Source: Labia minor (taxonomy: Eukaryota; Arthropoda; Insecta; Dermaptera; Spongiphoridae). From it: 64,000 nucleotides of DNA. Within the stretch, counting starts at the first letter, position 1. Each line of letters begins with the position of its first letter. The notes below the pieces were generated by a model, which ran no database searches, was not told the DNA's origin, and was given only the letters and a program-made list of their open reading frames with translations. Positions 53,082-64,000 of the stretch are shown here, one piece after another. The stretch covers positions 94,307,228-94,371,227 of the forward strand of contig OY720344.1 in the NCBI GenBank assembly GCA_963082975.1. The letters run 5' to 3'. Both the position numbers and the translations under genes were made by a program.

Positions 53082-53871
53082 ATGGCAGCAGGTCCAATTG
53101 CTGAAAGAAATCAAGGTAAATTTAGAATTATTAATTTTATTAATATAAGTTTTTTGATTCAAATATAATAATTATTTTTTTCAGATGCCACAATATATGT
53201 CGGCGGTCTTGATGAAAAAGTTTCCGAAGCACTAATGTGGGAATTATTTGTTCAATCTGGTCCTGTAGGTTAGTGTGTGATATATATTATTCTTTCCAAC
53301 TTCATAAATATTTTAAATTTTTTTCTAATTTTTAGTAAATGTACATATGCCTAAAGATAGAGTTACTCAAATGCATCAGGGCTATGGTTTTGTAGAGTTT
53401 ATGGGTGAAGAAGATGCTGATTATGCTATAAAAATAATGAATATGATAAAATTATATGGAAAGCCTATAAGAGTAAATAAGGTATTATTATCCATGTCCC
53501 AATAACTCGTCTGTATAATTACCAAATTATATTATTAAACAGTGAATTTGTTTAAAAGAAATTAATAAGTTTCTGTTTTTTAGGCCTCAGCTCATCAAAA
53601 AAATTTAGATGTTGGAGCAAACATATTTATTGGAAACTTGGATCCTGAAGTAGATGAAAAACTTCTTTATGATACATTTTCAGCTTTTGGAGTTATCTTA
53701 CAAACACCAAAGGTATTATTTTTTACTTTCCCGCATACTTCGTATAAGGGAAGTATTGGAATCGTCAAAAATTTCGACTTCGAGATTTCGATAGATCTTG
53801 ACGTTTTAGACCTCTCTGAGTCGGAAAATACCATTTTTCGAATTATGTCTGTGTGTGTGTATGTATGTATG

Positions 53872-53902
<31 letters not shown>

Positions 53903-56623
53903 TGTCTGTAAGCAAATTTACTCAAAAACTAATCAAGCTAGGACTTCGAAATTTGGTACACCGATATTATTCACAGTTTGTAGATTTCTTTCAAAATTTC
54001 GTCAAAATCGGTTAACCGGAAGTGGTACTTTACCTACACTGGTTGCGTTTACCTTTCAAGTAAAGTACCAGTTTGCTTCGAGATATTTGCTTCATATTTT
54101 GTATATAGATTTAAAAATATGAAAAAAATTGAGATACCAAATTTCATCATGATCTGACTACCGGAAGTGACATTTTACCTATACAAGTAGCGTTTCTTTT
54201 TTACCGACCGACGATAGTAAGGGAGGTATTGTTTTCACACCAAATTTCACCTATGGATATTTTTAGGTACATATCTCCACGAATCATGCATTTTCTTAAC
54301 AGAAAAAAGTATTTTTAGCATGATGTCTGTCCGTCCGTCTGTACGTCCGTCCGTATAGATGTGTACAGCCTGAACGGCTCAACGGATTTTGATGAAATTT
54401 GGTATATTTACTTAATACATCAGTAGGATGAATTGATCAACTTTTGGTGCAAATCCGGAAACCGGAAGTGCTAGTATTGCCGATCGAAGAGAGGAAGTGA
54501 AGGGTTATTTTCATATCAAATTTCACGTGAGGACATATCTCCACGTGTTATGCACTTTGTATTGGTTTTATCCTCGAGAAAAATCATCTTCATTAGTTTT
54601 TTCTTAATTTAAAATTATATGACGTCACCCAGCACTTCATGACGTCACAGCCAGCTCTTATATATTATAAATAAAATAAAATTAAAAATATTTATATTAT
54701 ATCCATATCTGTTTTTTTATATTTAAAATATCAGTTAACCGGAAGTAGCACTTTATTCTATATATATATATATATATAAATGTTACCAAATATCAAATTT
54801 GACACCAATAAACTAATACGAACTGGCTCTTTATCAATACCAAGTTTACACATTCTAAATATTCATTCACAACTCTTTATATCTATTTATATGCGGGAAA
54901 GTCTAGGGGATGACACTCCCGCTTATTTATTTCTAAAATTCTTTATTAAATCAATCAAATATTTTAATATATTCAACTTTTTATTAAGCGATATTTCTGT
55001 CATTCATTATATTAAAGAATATTCATTTGTTTTTTCATTTATAACTCAAACTTTTTTAATTATGCTATATTTATCATAATTTTTTAAATATATTTAACAA
55101 TACAGTAAATTAATATAAATATATATTTTATATAGAAGTTATTTTATGTAGTGACAAAATAAAAATAAATTAATAAATACAATACTTGATAATACGAATT
55201 AAGTTTCATACAAGAAATGTTTTACAATTTATTTCTATATTTCTTTACAATCATTATGAAATTTATCTATTCTAATCATATAAATGATTATTTTCAAGTT
55301 ACTTGACATTTTAATTTTTCGGATTTTTGTTATAAATTATTTTAATCAGTTATATCTAATTTAAAATTTACTAAATTTATGGGTTTCTTATTAATTAAGC
55401 ATAATTTACATAGAAAAGGATCAACCAATAATACTTTATTTTATTTAATTTCAGATAATGAGAGATCCAGAGACTGGCAACTCCAAAGGATTTGCTTTTA
55501 TTAATTTTGCAAGTTTTGACGCTTCAGACGCATCTATAGAAGCAATGAATGGACAATATTTATGCAATAGGCCTATATCAGTTTCTTATGCCTTTAAAAA
55601 AGATGCTAAAGGTGAACGTCACGGCTCAGCAGCAGAAAGATTGCTAGCAGCTCAAAATCCATTGAGTCAAGCTGATCGTCCTCATCAATTGTTTGCTGAT
55701 GCTCCACCACCGGCTCCAATGCCTGCGATGATGCCTCCTCCACCAATGCTTTTAGGAATGGTTCCACCACCTCCACCAACACCTGGGCTTCACCCTCCAC
55801 CTCCGCCACCTCCTGTACCTCCACCTGCTGGTTTACCTCCTCCTCCTCCACCAATGGGCATGCCTCCTGGTATTCCTCCTCCACCTTTACCTCCTGGGTT
55901 GCCACCTCCACCCCCTGCACCTTCTGCCAGACCAGCTCCTCCACCTCCACTTCCTCCTCTTCCACCCTCAAGTGCCACTAATACACAACAACCTCCTCAA
56001 CCACCTCATATGGCTCAGGCGGGTCCTCCACCACCGCGCATGATGCCACCTCCGTGGCAAGGTGGACAATATGGACAATATGGACAATATCCACCACCTC
56101 CACCTCCCCCACATGGTAAGATATTACAGATATGTATATATATTTCAAGAAATTTTATTTAATTCTTTATATTCAAAATGTGTACACAATTTTATTGACT
56201 ACAATTTAATTATTTATATTATACATATTAATTTATTAAAAATTTTATTAAGTGATTATTAAATTTTATTAAATGATGGAAAACTATTTTTATGTTTTTA
56301 TTTTTTTTTTAAATTTACAAGGTGTTTAATTTATAATTTTGACTAGTTATTGTTATATTTTGATAAAGTATTGATTATTCTGATGTTCTAATAATATTTT
56401 TTATTTGTTAGGAGGTCCTCCACCAGGCTGGCGCGGACCACCACCACCTCCAAGTCGTCCCCCCTTTGGAAGACCACCATTTCCACCAAGAGGACCCCCA
56501 CCACCACCACCTCCACGTGGTATTCGTCCTCCTCCTCCTCGAAGAGAAGACCAGGGTTATGATCAAACCGGACAATATGATGCTAACGGACAATACTATG
56601 ATACAGGCTACGAACAATACTAA
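53082..56623 (+). CDS. SF3B4: Splicing factor 3B subunit 4 (SF3b49/SAP49)
   Basis: Subunit of the SF3b complex of the U2 snRNP; it contacts pre-mRNA near the branch site and binds SF3B2. Exons: 53082-53115, 53185-53268, 53336-53481, 53584-53712, 55455-56115, 56412-56623; 421 residues, close to the 424 I recall for human. RRM1 (about 13-91) has IYVGGL and [11 protein letters not shown]2 (about 100-179) has IFIGNL and [16 protein letters not shown]-type linker is [11 protein letters not shown], then [14 protein letters not shown]. The rest is proline/glycine-rich with GQYGQYGQY repeats, ending DTGYEQY. A polyadenylation signal AATAAA is at 56790-56795. Introns are 67-296 bases except intron 4 (1742), which is filled with repeats. 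Start fits the conserved [18 protein letters not shown]. Confidence 0.97.
53730..54199 (+). repeat. Dispersed repeat family C in SF3B4 intron 4, with TATG microsatellite
   Basis: Order: ATTTCGACTTCGAGATTTCG, TCTTGACGTTTTAGAC, CTCTGAGTCGGAAAATACC, ATGTCTGTGTG, (TATG)n at 53860-53900, AATCAAGCTAGGACTTCGAA, ATTTGGTACAC, AAAATCGGTTAACCGGAAGT. Non-coding; the open frames across the microsatellite are artefacts. Confidence 0.8.
54200..54735 (+). repeat. Dispersed repeat family B, copy 3, in SF3B4 intron 4
   Basis: Begins TTTTTACCGACCGACGATAG, next to family C. It holds both hairpin segments, the TGTCCGTCCGTCTG tract, AACGGCTCAACGGATTTTGA, TGAAATTTGGTAT and AACCGGAAGTGC. Ends within the CCATATCTGTTTTTT part. 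A 99-codon frame at 54780-55079 right of it has no recognisable content. Confidence 0.85.
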
Positions 56624-56795
56624 TGTATTACATAAAATATTTTCTACATATTTTTATTTATAAACAGGAATATTGAATTTATTTTTTTTAACAAGACAAT
56701 TCTAATTTTGTCTAAATTCTTTTTTTTAATCTAAATCTTTAAACGTTCAAATATTTTCTACCCATAATATATATTATACTAATATCAAAAATAAA

Positions 56796-57766
56796 ACATT
56801 TTTTCCAAAATATTGTTTGTTAAACTTTTTTTAGATACTCCTATTTTCAGTATTCAATATATTACAACTAAAATAATATTCTATCTTGAAATTAAATTTC
56901 TTTCAGATGTCTTCAGTAAATTAATTTAATAAAGTTATTTTTCCATATAGTCAAAATAAATTAATAACTATACCAATTCGATTTTAAAAAATAATATTCA
57001 ATATTTTTATTCAAAATTCTGCAACCTTTTTATATATGAATAAGGTTTTTTTCAAGATTGTTATTTTATTGAATACTACATAATCAATATACTTCTTAAT
57101 TTTTTCTTAATATTTTATATTTTGTAATAATTAAATATTTTTAATAATTACCAAAATGTTTATAACATTAACAATTCTTTTGAATATTTTAAATGCATTT
57201 TTAGATAAATATATTAATTTTAAAGATGAATATCTTATCAGTTATTCGGGATAAGATAATTAATTTATATTATATTCCAATTAATATAAATAATATTTTC
57301 TTAATATTAAAAAAAAATTAAGAAACTAATATATTTTATTATTAATAGACATTTAAATTTTAAACATGATACGAGTATGCCCCTTAATGATCGAATGACT
57401 AACACGCATAGAAGAAATCAATTGAATTGATTAGCCAAGGGGGTTGGATCTAAGCCATGACTTACATTAGTTTAACTCAACCCCGACTAGAGAAAACATT
57501 AACCACGATGAAACCAGATTAATTCTAGCACAAAGCGACCTTGGGTCGCATTGGAATTCAATGGACACATTTTTTATTTTTCAAAAAACATGCCCATTGT
57601 TTGTTATGAGTTTTTCGAGTTTATGACCAACAATATTACTAGAAGGTAATTATGATCATGAAATCCTTATATTCTATTTTCATCTAAATAATAAGTACTA
57701 AACATATATAAATTTGGAATTTCGTAAAAATTATCAAATTTTAAATATATAATACTATATTTTTAA

Positions 57767-57800
<34 letters not shown>

Positions 57801-59180
57801 ATGTTAGAACATTCAAACTATATATATAAATTACATTTAAATATTTTTATATTGTAACTAATATTACCAAAATATTAATTCATGACAATTATATTAATAG
57901 AATGAAAATGAATTAAAGGAAGAAGTTAAACTATTCAATATACTAAGGTCAATGCGAAAGATTTAATTCTTTATCACAAATAACTTCCAAATTTATGTAG
58001 CTACATATTACATTTTTTTCCTTTTTATTCAGTGATATTTCAGCTGTCGATTTCATATCTAAATTTAATAAGTAAATGAAAATTATATTTGTTTAAAATT
58101 TTAAAAAACATTCCTTTTTAACCACATTTATTTCGAAGGATTATTGCTGTATTCTATTATTCTATTGTACCTAAATACCCTCTGGTTGATAATGTCTGAA
58201 ACTCAAAATAAAAGATTAATATTTATAAAATATGACTAATAACATATAAAATGCTCTAAAGAGGTATAAAAATATGAATAATAATAATTTTCCATAATTT
58301 TTTGACCCCATTTTAGAAAAATAGTGTATTTATACAAAAAAATGTTTATTTTCATTGGATTGATTACCTGCCCTATTATTATCGTCGTTACCTAATTTTC
58401 TTCAATGAAACTTGATGATATAGACGACTTTATTATTAAAAAATACACTTTGAAGATTCGTTCATTTAACATTTAATTTTTAGCCATTGAATAATAAAAA
58501 CAATTTCTTTCTGAAAGTCTGCTCCTATTCACCCATAACCATTTTTAGGTTTAATAGTTGAATTTATTTTAAAATTTTATAATATGCTTACTATAGGATG
58601 TTCTAATTCCAATTTAAATTTCTCTGAGACCCGTGCCTAGTGCTTTAGAAAGGGCCCAAAATTTAAAAATATTTTATTGTAAATATTAAATTATTATTTA
58701 AAAAAATATTTTTTGATTTTTGTATTCATTTACTTAAGAAAGGGTTTAACATTTTATTTTGAAATAAAAGAGTGTATAAAGTTTAATTTTAAAAATAAAT
58801 ATTAGTGAAAAATTATAGCTATAGAAATATACACATAAAAAATCTCTTAAAAACAATTTAAAACTTATTACTGTTTTATTTTACGTAAAACATATATATA
58901 CAATATCAAAGAGAGAGGACAACAAATAAAGTCCCTAGAGGGTCCAAATTAATAAAATTTTGATCATATGAATGAAGTATTCACACTGTTATTTTTATAG
59001 TATTTGTTCTGAAAAAGTAAATAAATATATTGATATTTTTGATACTTAACAATTAATTATTATGAATTAATCATATAATTTTTAATTAAAATTCTTTATA
59101 ATCAAAGTATTTCAGAAGGATTATATTGGCTACGCTCAAACTTCAGGAGCTAACAATTTATTATATTTATTCCTTTAATA
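56796..59180. other. Intergenic DNA after SF3B4
   Basis: AT-rich; nothing recognised beyond an AT microsatellite at 57776-57800. A less AT-rich patch at about 57365-57560 has no clear frame or element ends. Confidence 0.4.
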
Positions 59181-59548
59181 AATTTATCAGTGGCGCAACC
59201 AGGGGGGGTTTTGGGGGGTTGGGGTTTTAACCCCCCAGGAGAGAAAAAAAATTATAATTGCTGTATATTATGTACTATATTACAAATAGAAAATAAAAAA
59301 TTCTTAAAGTATAACTTAGTGTATAATAAGTAAGTTTATTTCATTTTAAAAAAATTTTAACAAAAATAAAAATTGCAACAAAAAACTTAATATAAGATTA
59401 TTAGATGATTGTGAAATTTTCAATTTGACTATTATTTAAATATAAAATAAATAAAAATATTACTCAAATTCTAAATATTTTTTATTATTAATAGATTAAT
59501 TAATTAATTTCATAAAAATTATTAAGCGAAAACTAATTTTTTCAAAAT

Positions 59549-60769
59549 GGAAATGGGTAAAAATCCCTAAAGGAAAAAATCCATAAAAGTCAAAAATCCC
59601 TAAAAAGAAAAATCTCTAAAAGCGAAAATCCCTAAATAAAAATATCCCTGACCGAAAAAATCTCTAAAAAAATCACTAAAAACAACATTTTTCATTTTTG
59701 TATTAATTTTAATTGTGATTAAGAAAATTAAATCACAAGGTGAGCATGACACCCAGTTGCCTGAGACACAACCCCCCAAGGAGGTAATCGGGCCTGGACC
59801 GAAAGTAGGGAAAAATAGGTCAAAAATACATACATAGGGCCCACACACGTGATTTTTCCAAAAAAATAGGGATGTCAAATTCGTATGTAAAATAAAGGGA
59901 ATGTACTCAAATTTCGTTTATTAGTATACGTTTTAATAGCTTAATGATCCCAAATACAAAATACACCATTTGCACCGTATATTTCACCATATATACAACG
60001 CAATTTATGAAATTTACTATCATCAGAGGTTGTCTTTTTCATTTTGCTCAATGCATTTATAGAAACATCAAGTCAATGCCATAAGTTTTCAACCTCTATA
60101 ATACAACTCCACTCATTTACGAACTCTTGCAGCTTTGGCTTTGGTACCACCATCAAAAGTCATTGTAGCCTACCAAGTATTAGCTGGACGACCAACAGGG
60201 CAAAACTTCGTGATCTTTTTTCTTACTTCGAGCGCACTTGGCTAGGTGAACAATATTTGACTGGCTTTTATAACCCCGAATTCGACATTGGAACATTGGA
60301 ACATCTACGATGCCACTTTGATGGGTTTGCCTCGAACAAACAATGCATTGGAAGGTTACAACAATGCCCTTCATTCACGCTTAGGAGGTTATAAGACATC
60401 AGTATGGGACCTGTGATTAAGCAAATCCATATTGAGCATAACCATATCTCTTTGGAAATCTGTCGTGATGTTCGTGGTAAGAAGCCTGATCCACCAAGGA
60501 AACGATTCCGCGACTCGCATGATGAGCTTCTGACCATAATGAAGGCAAACCATGAAAAATGGGACGATAAAAAACCAGATGGAACAGATGTGATGACACC
60601 AAGCATGATGTATAACTACCTCATTCAAATCTCTTCGGCTATTCATTATTAAATAAATAAAAAAAAATTAGGAAAATTTTTTATTTAGGGATATTTTACT
60701 TTGGGATTTTTGCATTTATATAGGAATTTTTTTTCAGGGATTTTTTCTTAGGGATTTTTACATGATTTC
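59549..60769 (+). mobile_element. Mutator-like element (MULE) with 9-bp target duplication
   Basis: Left end GGAAATGGGTAAAAATCCCT; right end, reversed, GAAATCATGTAAAAATCCCT. Both ends continue with several irregular AAATCCCTAAA repeats (59560-59690 and 60685-60755), in inverted orientation. Flanked by identical TTTCAAAAT at 59540-59548 and 60770-60778, the 9-bp duplication typical of MULEs. 1221 bases; the transposase is incomplete. Confidence 0.88.
60140..60652 (+). pseudogene. MULE transposase C-terminal fragment, frameshifted
   Basis: Frame 1 reads RAKLRDLFSYFERTWLGEQY; the frame then changes near 60285 to WNIYDATLMGLPRTNNALEG, then YNNALHSRLGGYKTSVWDL and a stop; a third frame from about 60404 reads IKQIHIEHNHISLE to KKPDPPRKRFRDSHDEL and stops at 60652. 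GLPRTNN is a hallmark of MULE transposases. The N-terminal DNA-binding part and the catalytic DDE core are absent or unrecognisable, so it is not functional. Confidence 0.85.
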
Positions 60770-61147
60770 TTTCAAAATATCCTGCCACTACGGGCGGACG
60801 AAAAGCTTTAGAAATCTTAAAGTAGTTTTTTTTATAAATAACTCCTTTATTATTAAGTTTAGGTAAAAATGAATATAATGAAACTTTTAGTAAATTCGAT
60901 TCCCTATAAATTTAATACGATAGTATGATAATTCTCATAAAAATCGGTATTTATTGAGAAAATCAATAAAATGTGCTTTGACACCTCTTTAAACTACCCT
61001 TACTTATGGTCCGATCTTGTCCAAAAACAATCCCCGCCCATCATTCTCAAAAAAAACATCTAAATATCAAATTTCAAGACAATATCTCATTTTGTTTAGA
61101 CGTAATCTCGATAACGAATCAAATCCTTGTTGCGCCACTGAATTTAT

Positions 61148-62068
61148 TATATTGATAACTTTAAAATATAAAGAATCTTATAAACTTAAGACGAAATAAT
61201 ATATAAATACTTTTATAAAATAATTATAATTAAAATACATAATATTTATTTTATATAATTCATAAAATTAACGGAATAAATTGTTTCTTTTTTTTTAAGT
61301 GAAAATAATAAAGGGTGTTTTTTGTGTTTAAAATTTTAAATAAAAATAAAACAAATGAGCCCGGCTTTATTGGAAAGATAATTTTATGCCATTAATGAAT
61401 GATGAATATGATTTCCTTTATGTACCACCGCAACTGGCACCTAGATAGTTCAAGCTCGATTTTCAATATCGTTTTTAAGGTGACCCATCGTTTCTAGATT
61501 ATCTTTTTAGATAAATGGCTTGTGACATATCTCTAATGAAATTTTTATTCTACCAAATTAATTAAATTATTATTTAAAAAAAAATTATATATAATATTTT
61601 TTTAAATATTGGTGAAATAGTTTTCTAGTATATATATTTTTGATTTGTAATTTGATAACTGAATAAACCTTGATATGACATTTATACCAGATTATTAAAT
61701 CAATAAAAACCTACATTAAATTGATGTTTTTCATGTTAAATAAATATAATTTAAATAATTTCCTTTTATGATAATTAACAGGATTATAGTAATTTGTAAC
61801 ATTTTGAATATCATATAACTATTTGGATAATAATCTTCAACGCATACAAAATGTAAGAGAGAAATTGGTATTTACTTAAGACAAATGAACACTTTAGATT
61901 TTGTAATTAATAAATTGTCATTTTTCTTAAAAAATATTACCAAATTGGTATATATCATAAATATAAGATACAACCAATGATAACATGATAATATATGATA
62001 TAATTTACGAATTTTAACAAAACAAAATATAAGGTAAAAAATTCAGTATATGGTAATAGAATATTATT
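61148..62068. other. AT-rich intergenic DNA
   Basis: No gene or complete element recognised. A less AT-rich stretch at 61350-61500 has no convincing frame. Confidence 0.4.
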
Positions 62069-62625
62069 TTTACCGACCGACGATAGTAAGGGAGGTATTG
62101 TTTTGACACCAAATTTCACATGTGGAGATTTTTACATATCTCCACGAATCATGCATTTTCTTAACAGAAAAAAGTATTTTTAGCATGATGTCTGTCCGTC
62201 TGTCCGTCCGTATAGATGTGTACAGCTTGAACGGCTCAACGGATTTTGATGAAATTTGGTATATTTACTTAATACATCAGTATGATGAATTAATCAACTT
62301 TTGGTGTATATCCGGAAACCGAAAGTGGGAGTATTAGCGATCGACGAGGAAGGGAAGGGTTATTTTCACACCAAATTTCACATGAGGAGATTTTTTTACA
62401 TATCTCCACAAATCATGCACTTTGTATTGGTTTTATCCTCGGGAAAATCATCTTCATTAGTTTTTTCTTAATTTAAAATTATATGACGTCACAGCCAGCT
62501 CTTACTTATATATTATAAATAAAATAAAATTAAAAATATTTATGTTATATCCATATCTGTTTTTTATTGCATTAATAGATATATTAAAATTATTTGAAAT
62601 TATTTCTGTAAATAAAATTATTTGC
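62069..62625 (+). repeat. Dispersed repeat family B, copy 4 (near full length)
   Basis: From TTTTTACCGACCGACGATAG through both hairpin segments (GTGGAGATTTTTACATATCT and its second copy), the TGTCCGTCTGTCC tract, AACGGCTCAACGGATTTTGA and TGAAATTTGGTAT, to TTGAAATTATTTCTGTAAAT. Closely similar to the copy in SF3B4 intron 4, with the opposite orientation to the copies at 4.4 and 11.1 kb. Confidence 0.85.
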
Positions 62626-63154
62626 CTAATGGAATATTTTAAATTAAATTTTTAATTAATAATTGTTATTATCACAATCATTAAGGTTAATTTATATGAT
62701 TATATAATACATAAGATTATAAATAATATATTAAGATTTATTATTTAAATTGTGTCGTTGCAATGAATTTTTTAAATAATTTTTCTAAATATAGCTCTTA
62801 TTACAATTACAATTACAAAGAAATTTCTCAATTATTAATTATTAGATTTTATCAATAATATCGAAAACCTTTCAGAAATTACAATCGATCACATTTTTTT
62901 AATTTTATATTTAAAAAATTAATTTAAAATCAATACTTAATATAAATATATAATTATTCTATTAAATAATTTAATTGCTGTGGCGACATTCCTCTAACAA
63001 TTCGAAATATCTCTAGAAAACGCTAATAAAATAAATTTTTATTAAAATTTACTATTTCTACCTATATTTAATGTAGAAAATCACATAGCTTGTGATCTGA
63101 AATGAAAAATTTAAAATTTATATAAATAATATTAACAATATTTTTTCTTTTTAG

Positions 63155-63250
63155 ATTTACGGATCAAGAATGTCCAAATCAATTTGTTAAACAATGTGTT
63201 TGTGTTGTTATCAAAAACCCTCGTCAAATATGGGAAACTTGGTATTTTTG
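63155..63250 (+). CDS. Candidate internal coding exon of an unidentified gene
   Basis: A T-rich tract and TTTTTAG acceptor precede 96 bases open in one frame, followed by the donor TTTTTG|GTAAGT. The peptide reads FTDQECPNQFVKQCVCVV then IKNPRQIWETWYF; four Cys and three Trp/Tyr in 32 residues look like protein. It enters one base before a codon boundary and leaves with two bases. No neighbouring exon was found in the window, so it is probably an exon of a gene continuing to the right. Family not recognised. Confidence 0.5.
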
Positions 63251-63743
63251 GTAAGTAATTATAATTATATAATAATTAATATAATATTATTATGGCATCA
63301 TTAAAATATTTACTAGAGACCGATTGGATTGTTCCTACATAAGAAAAAAATATCTTATTTTGTTGACAGAAAAATTTATTTTATTAAAACACAAAACGAA
63401 TATTCTATCTTAGATTAAATATTTTATTATAACTATATTGCTCTGTTGACTGTCACACTAACTTAAGTACCAAAAAAAAAAAAAATTTTTATAATATCTA
63501 CACAGCGGAAAAATTCTCCCCAGCTATCTGGAGGTAATTATACCACTTGGTATAAAAATAGTAAACTAATTGAAGATTAATAAAACAAAAAAATATTAAT
63601 AGAATAATATATTTAGATTATTATTATTTATTGATAAATATGAATTAATAGTAATTGAGATTTATAATAAAAAAAATCTGGAGGGGGTCTGGGTAATATT
63701 CTGAGGTTATCATACCAGAGATCTCTAAGTAGATTTATAGAAT

Positions 63744-63870
63744 AGACGTTTTCAAACTTTTTGAATTTCTTACCATAAACCTCCATCAAAAATTTTAGGC
63801 ACCACTAAAATGATTTTGTTACTGGAGGCACCACCGTCAGGTTAAAATGTACCACAGTTTGAGGACCTCT
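63744..63870. mobile_element. Short hAT-like element, related to the one in Tdc intron 11
   Basis: Ends AGACGTTTTCAAACTTTTTG and (reversed) AGAGGTCCTCAAACTGTGG; inner GGCACCACTAAAATGA and TACTGGAGGCACCACCGTCA parallel 27523-27680. If the exon at 63155 belongs to a gene continuing right, this is intronic. Confidence 0.75.
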
Positions 63871-64000
63871 TTTTTAGGGGACATCAATAATTATCAAGGG
63901 ATTTAATATTTTGAGATAATTTGGGACGAAAGGATGTGTAGATGATGTATTTAAATTTAAATTAACTTTAATTTAATTTTATATAAATCTTAAACTATTA

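Larger units (their letters stand above)
59188..61140. mobile_element. DNA transposon with CAGTGGCGCAAC ends and 7-bp target duplication
   Basis: Left end CAGTGGCGCAACCAGGGGGG, right end (reversed) CAGTGGCGCAACAAGG. Flanked by identical AATTTAT at 59181-59187 and 61141-61147. 1953 bases, of which 59549-60769 is a later MULE insertion plus one copy of its target duplication. The outer element's own sequence (about 720 bases) has no transposase; superfamily not assigned (hAT or P type by end and duplication length). Confidence 0.8.

Noticed and set aside
53667..54122. Frames with repeated MYVC or HTYI units
   Set aside because: Translation of the TATG microsatellite in an SF3B4 intron; no start or splice context.
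54780..55079. 99-codon plus-strand frame in SF3B4 intron 4
   Set aside because: AT-rich, hydrophobic by composition, ended by intron sequence; no support as a gene.
55606..55978. Long Glu/Val-rich and Gly-rich frames on the minus strand
   Set aside because: They are the reverse complement of the proline-rich coding exon of SF3B4; the bias comes from repeated CCACCT codons.
60180..60646. Several minus-strand frames of 60-112 codons
   Set aside because: Shadows of the decayed MULE transposase, whose recognisable motifs read on the plus strand.
1..64000. CRISPR arrays, bacterial operons, riboswitches or rRNA genes
   Set aside because: None seen; spliced genes and arthropod transposons show this is eukaryotic nuclear DNA, and the repeats are dispersed or microsatellite, not spaced arrays.

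Overview
This is a window of nuclear DNA from an arthropod. It is very AT-rich and full of simple repeats, with intron-split genes separated by long stretches of decayed DNA transposons. The arthropod assignment rests on a tyrosine decarboxylase (Tdc) with the long C-terminal tail that I recall from insect octopamine-pathway enzymes, on mariner and hAT elements, and on the general gene structure. I cannot name the order or species. One 200-base assembly gap lies at 6890-7089.

Layout. (1) 1951-5494, minus strand: a five-exon F-box/leucine-rich-repeat protein of the FBXO33/FBXO39 type. (2) 6029-6194, minus: a likely last coding exon of an unidentified lysine-rich protein, with a tRNA-Leu(AAG) just upstream at 6280-6361. 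(3) 7-20 kb: mostly repeats, with three short GC-richer islands that could be promoters or 5' noncoding exons. (4) 20313-30127, plus: a complete 13-exon Tdc, 649 residues. (5) 30-45.5 kb: intergenic DNA with nested transposons and an internally deleted mariner. (6) 45.6-50.1 kb, plus: a second, divergent decarboxylase of the same family (10 coding exons, 539 residues) with a recognisable TATA promoter and a 5' noncoding exon. (7) 53082-56623, plus: SF3B4, the spliceosomal SF3b 49-kDa protein, six exons, 421 residues. (8) 57-64 kb: repeats, including a MULE inserted into another DNA transposon, and one unassigned exon at 63155-63250.

The biology centres on the decarboxylase pair. Tdc makes tyramine from tyrosine, the first step to octopamine. 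The downstream paralogue keeps the PLP lysine, the catalytic histidine and the flexible-loop tyrosine, but its substrate pocket is changed: the Phe six residues after the PLP lysine is Ala, a two-residue deletion precedes the phosphate-binding motif, and the Ala-Tyr-Ala-Gly motif has become glycine-rich. It has also lost the Tdc tail. It may therefore act on a different substrate.

The repeats hold two sets of direct evidence for nested insertion (31.5-32.8 kb and 59.2-61.1 kb) and one less expected pattern: at least three dispersed repeat families share the same ordered short modules, a TCTG/TCCG tract, an AAATTTGGTA box and a CCGGAAGTG-like box. All coordinates and splice sites come from reading the sequence by eye. 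No alignment or search was run.
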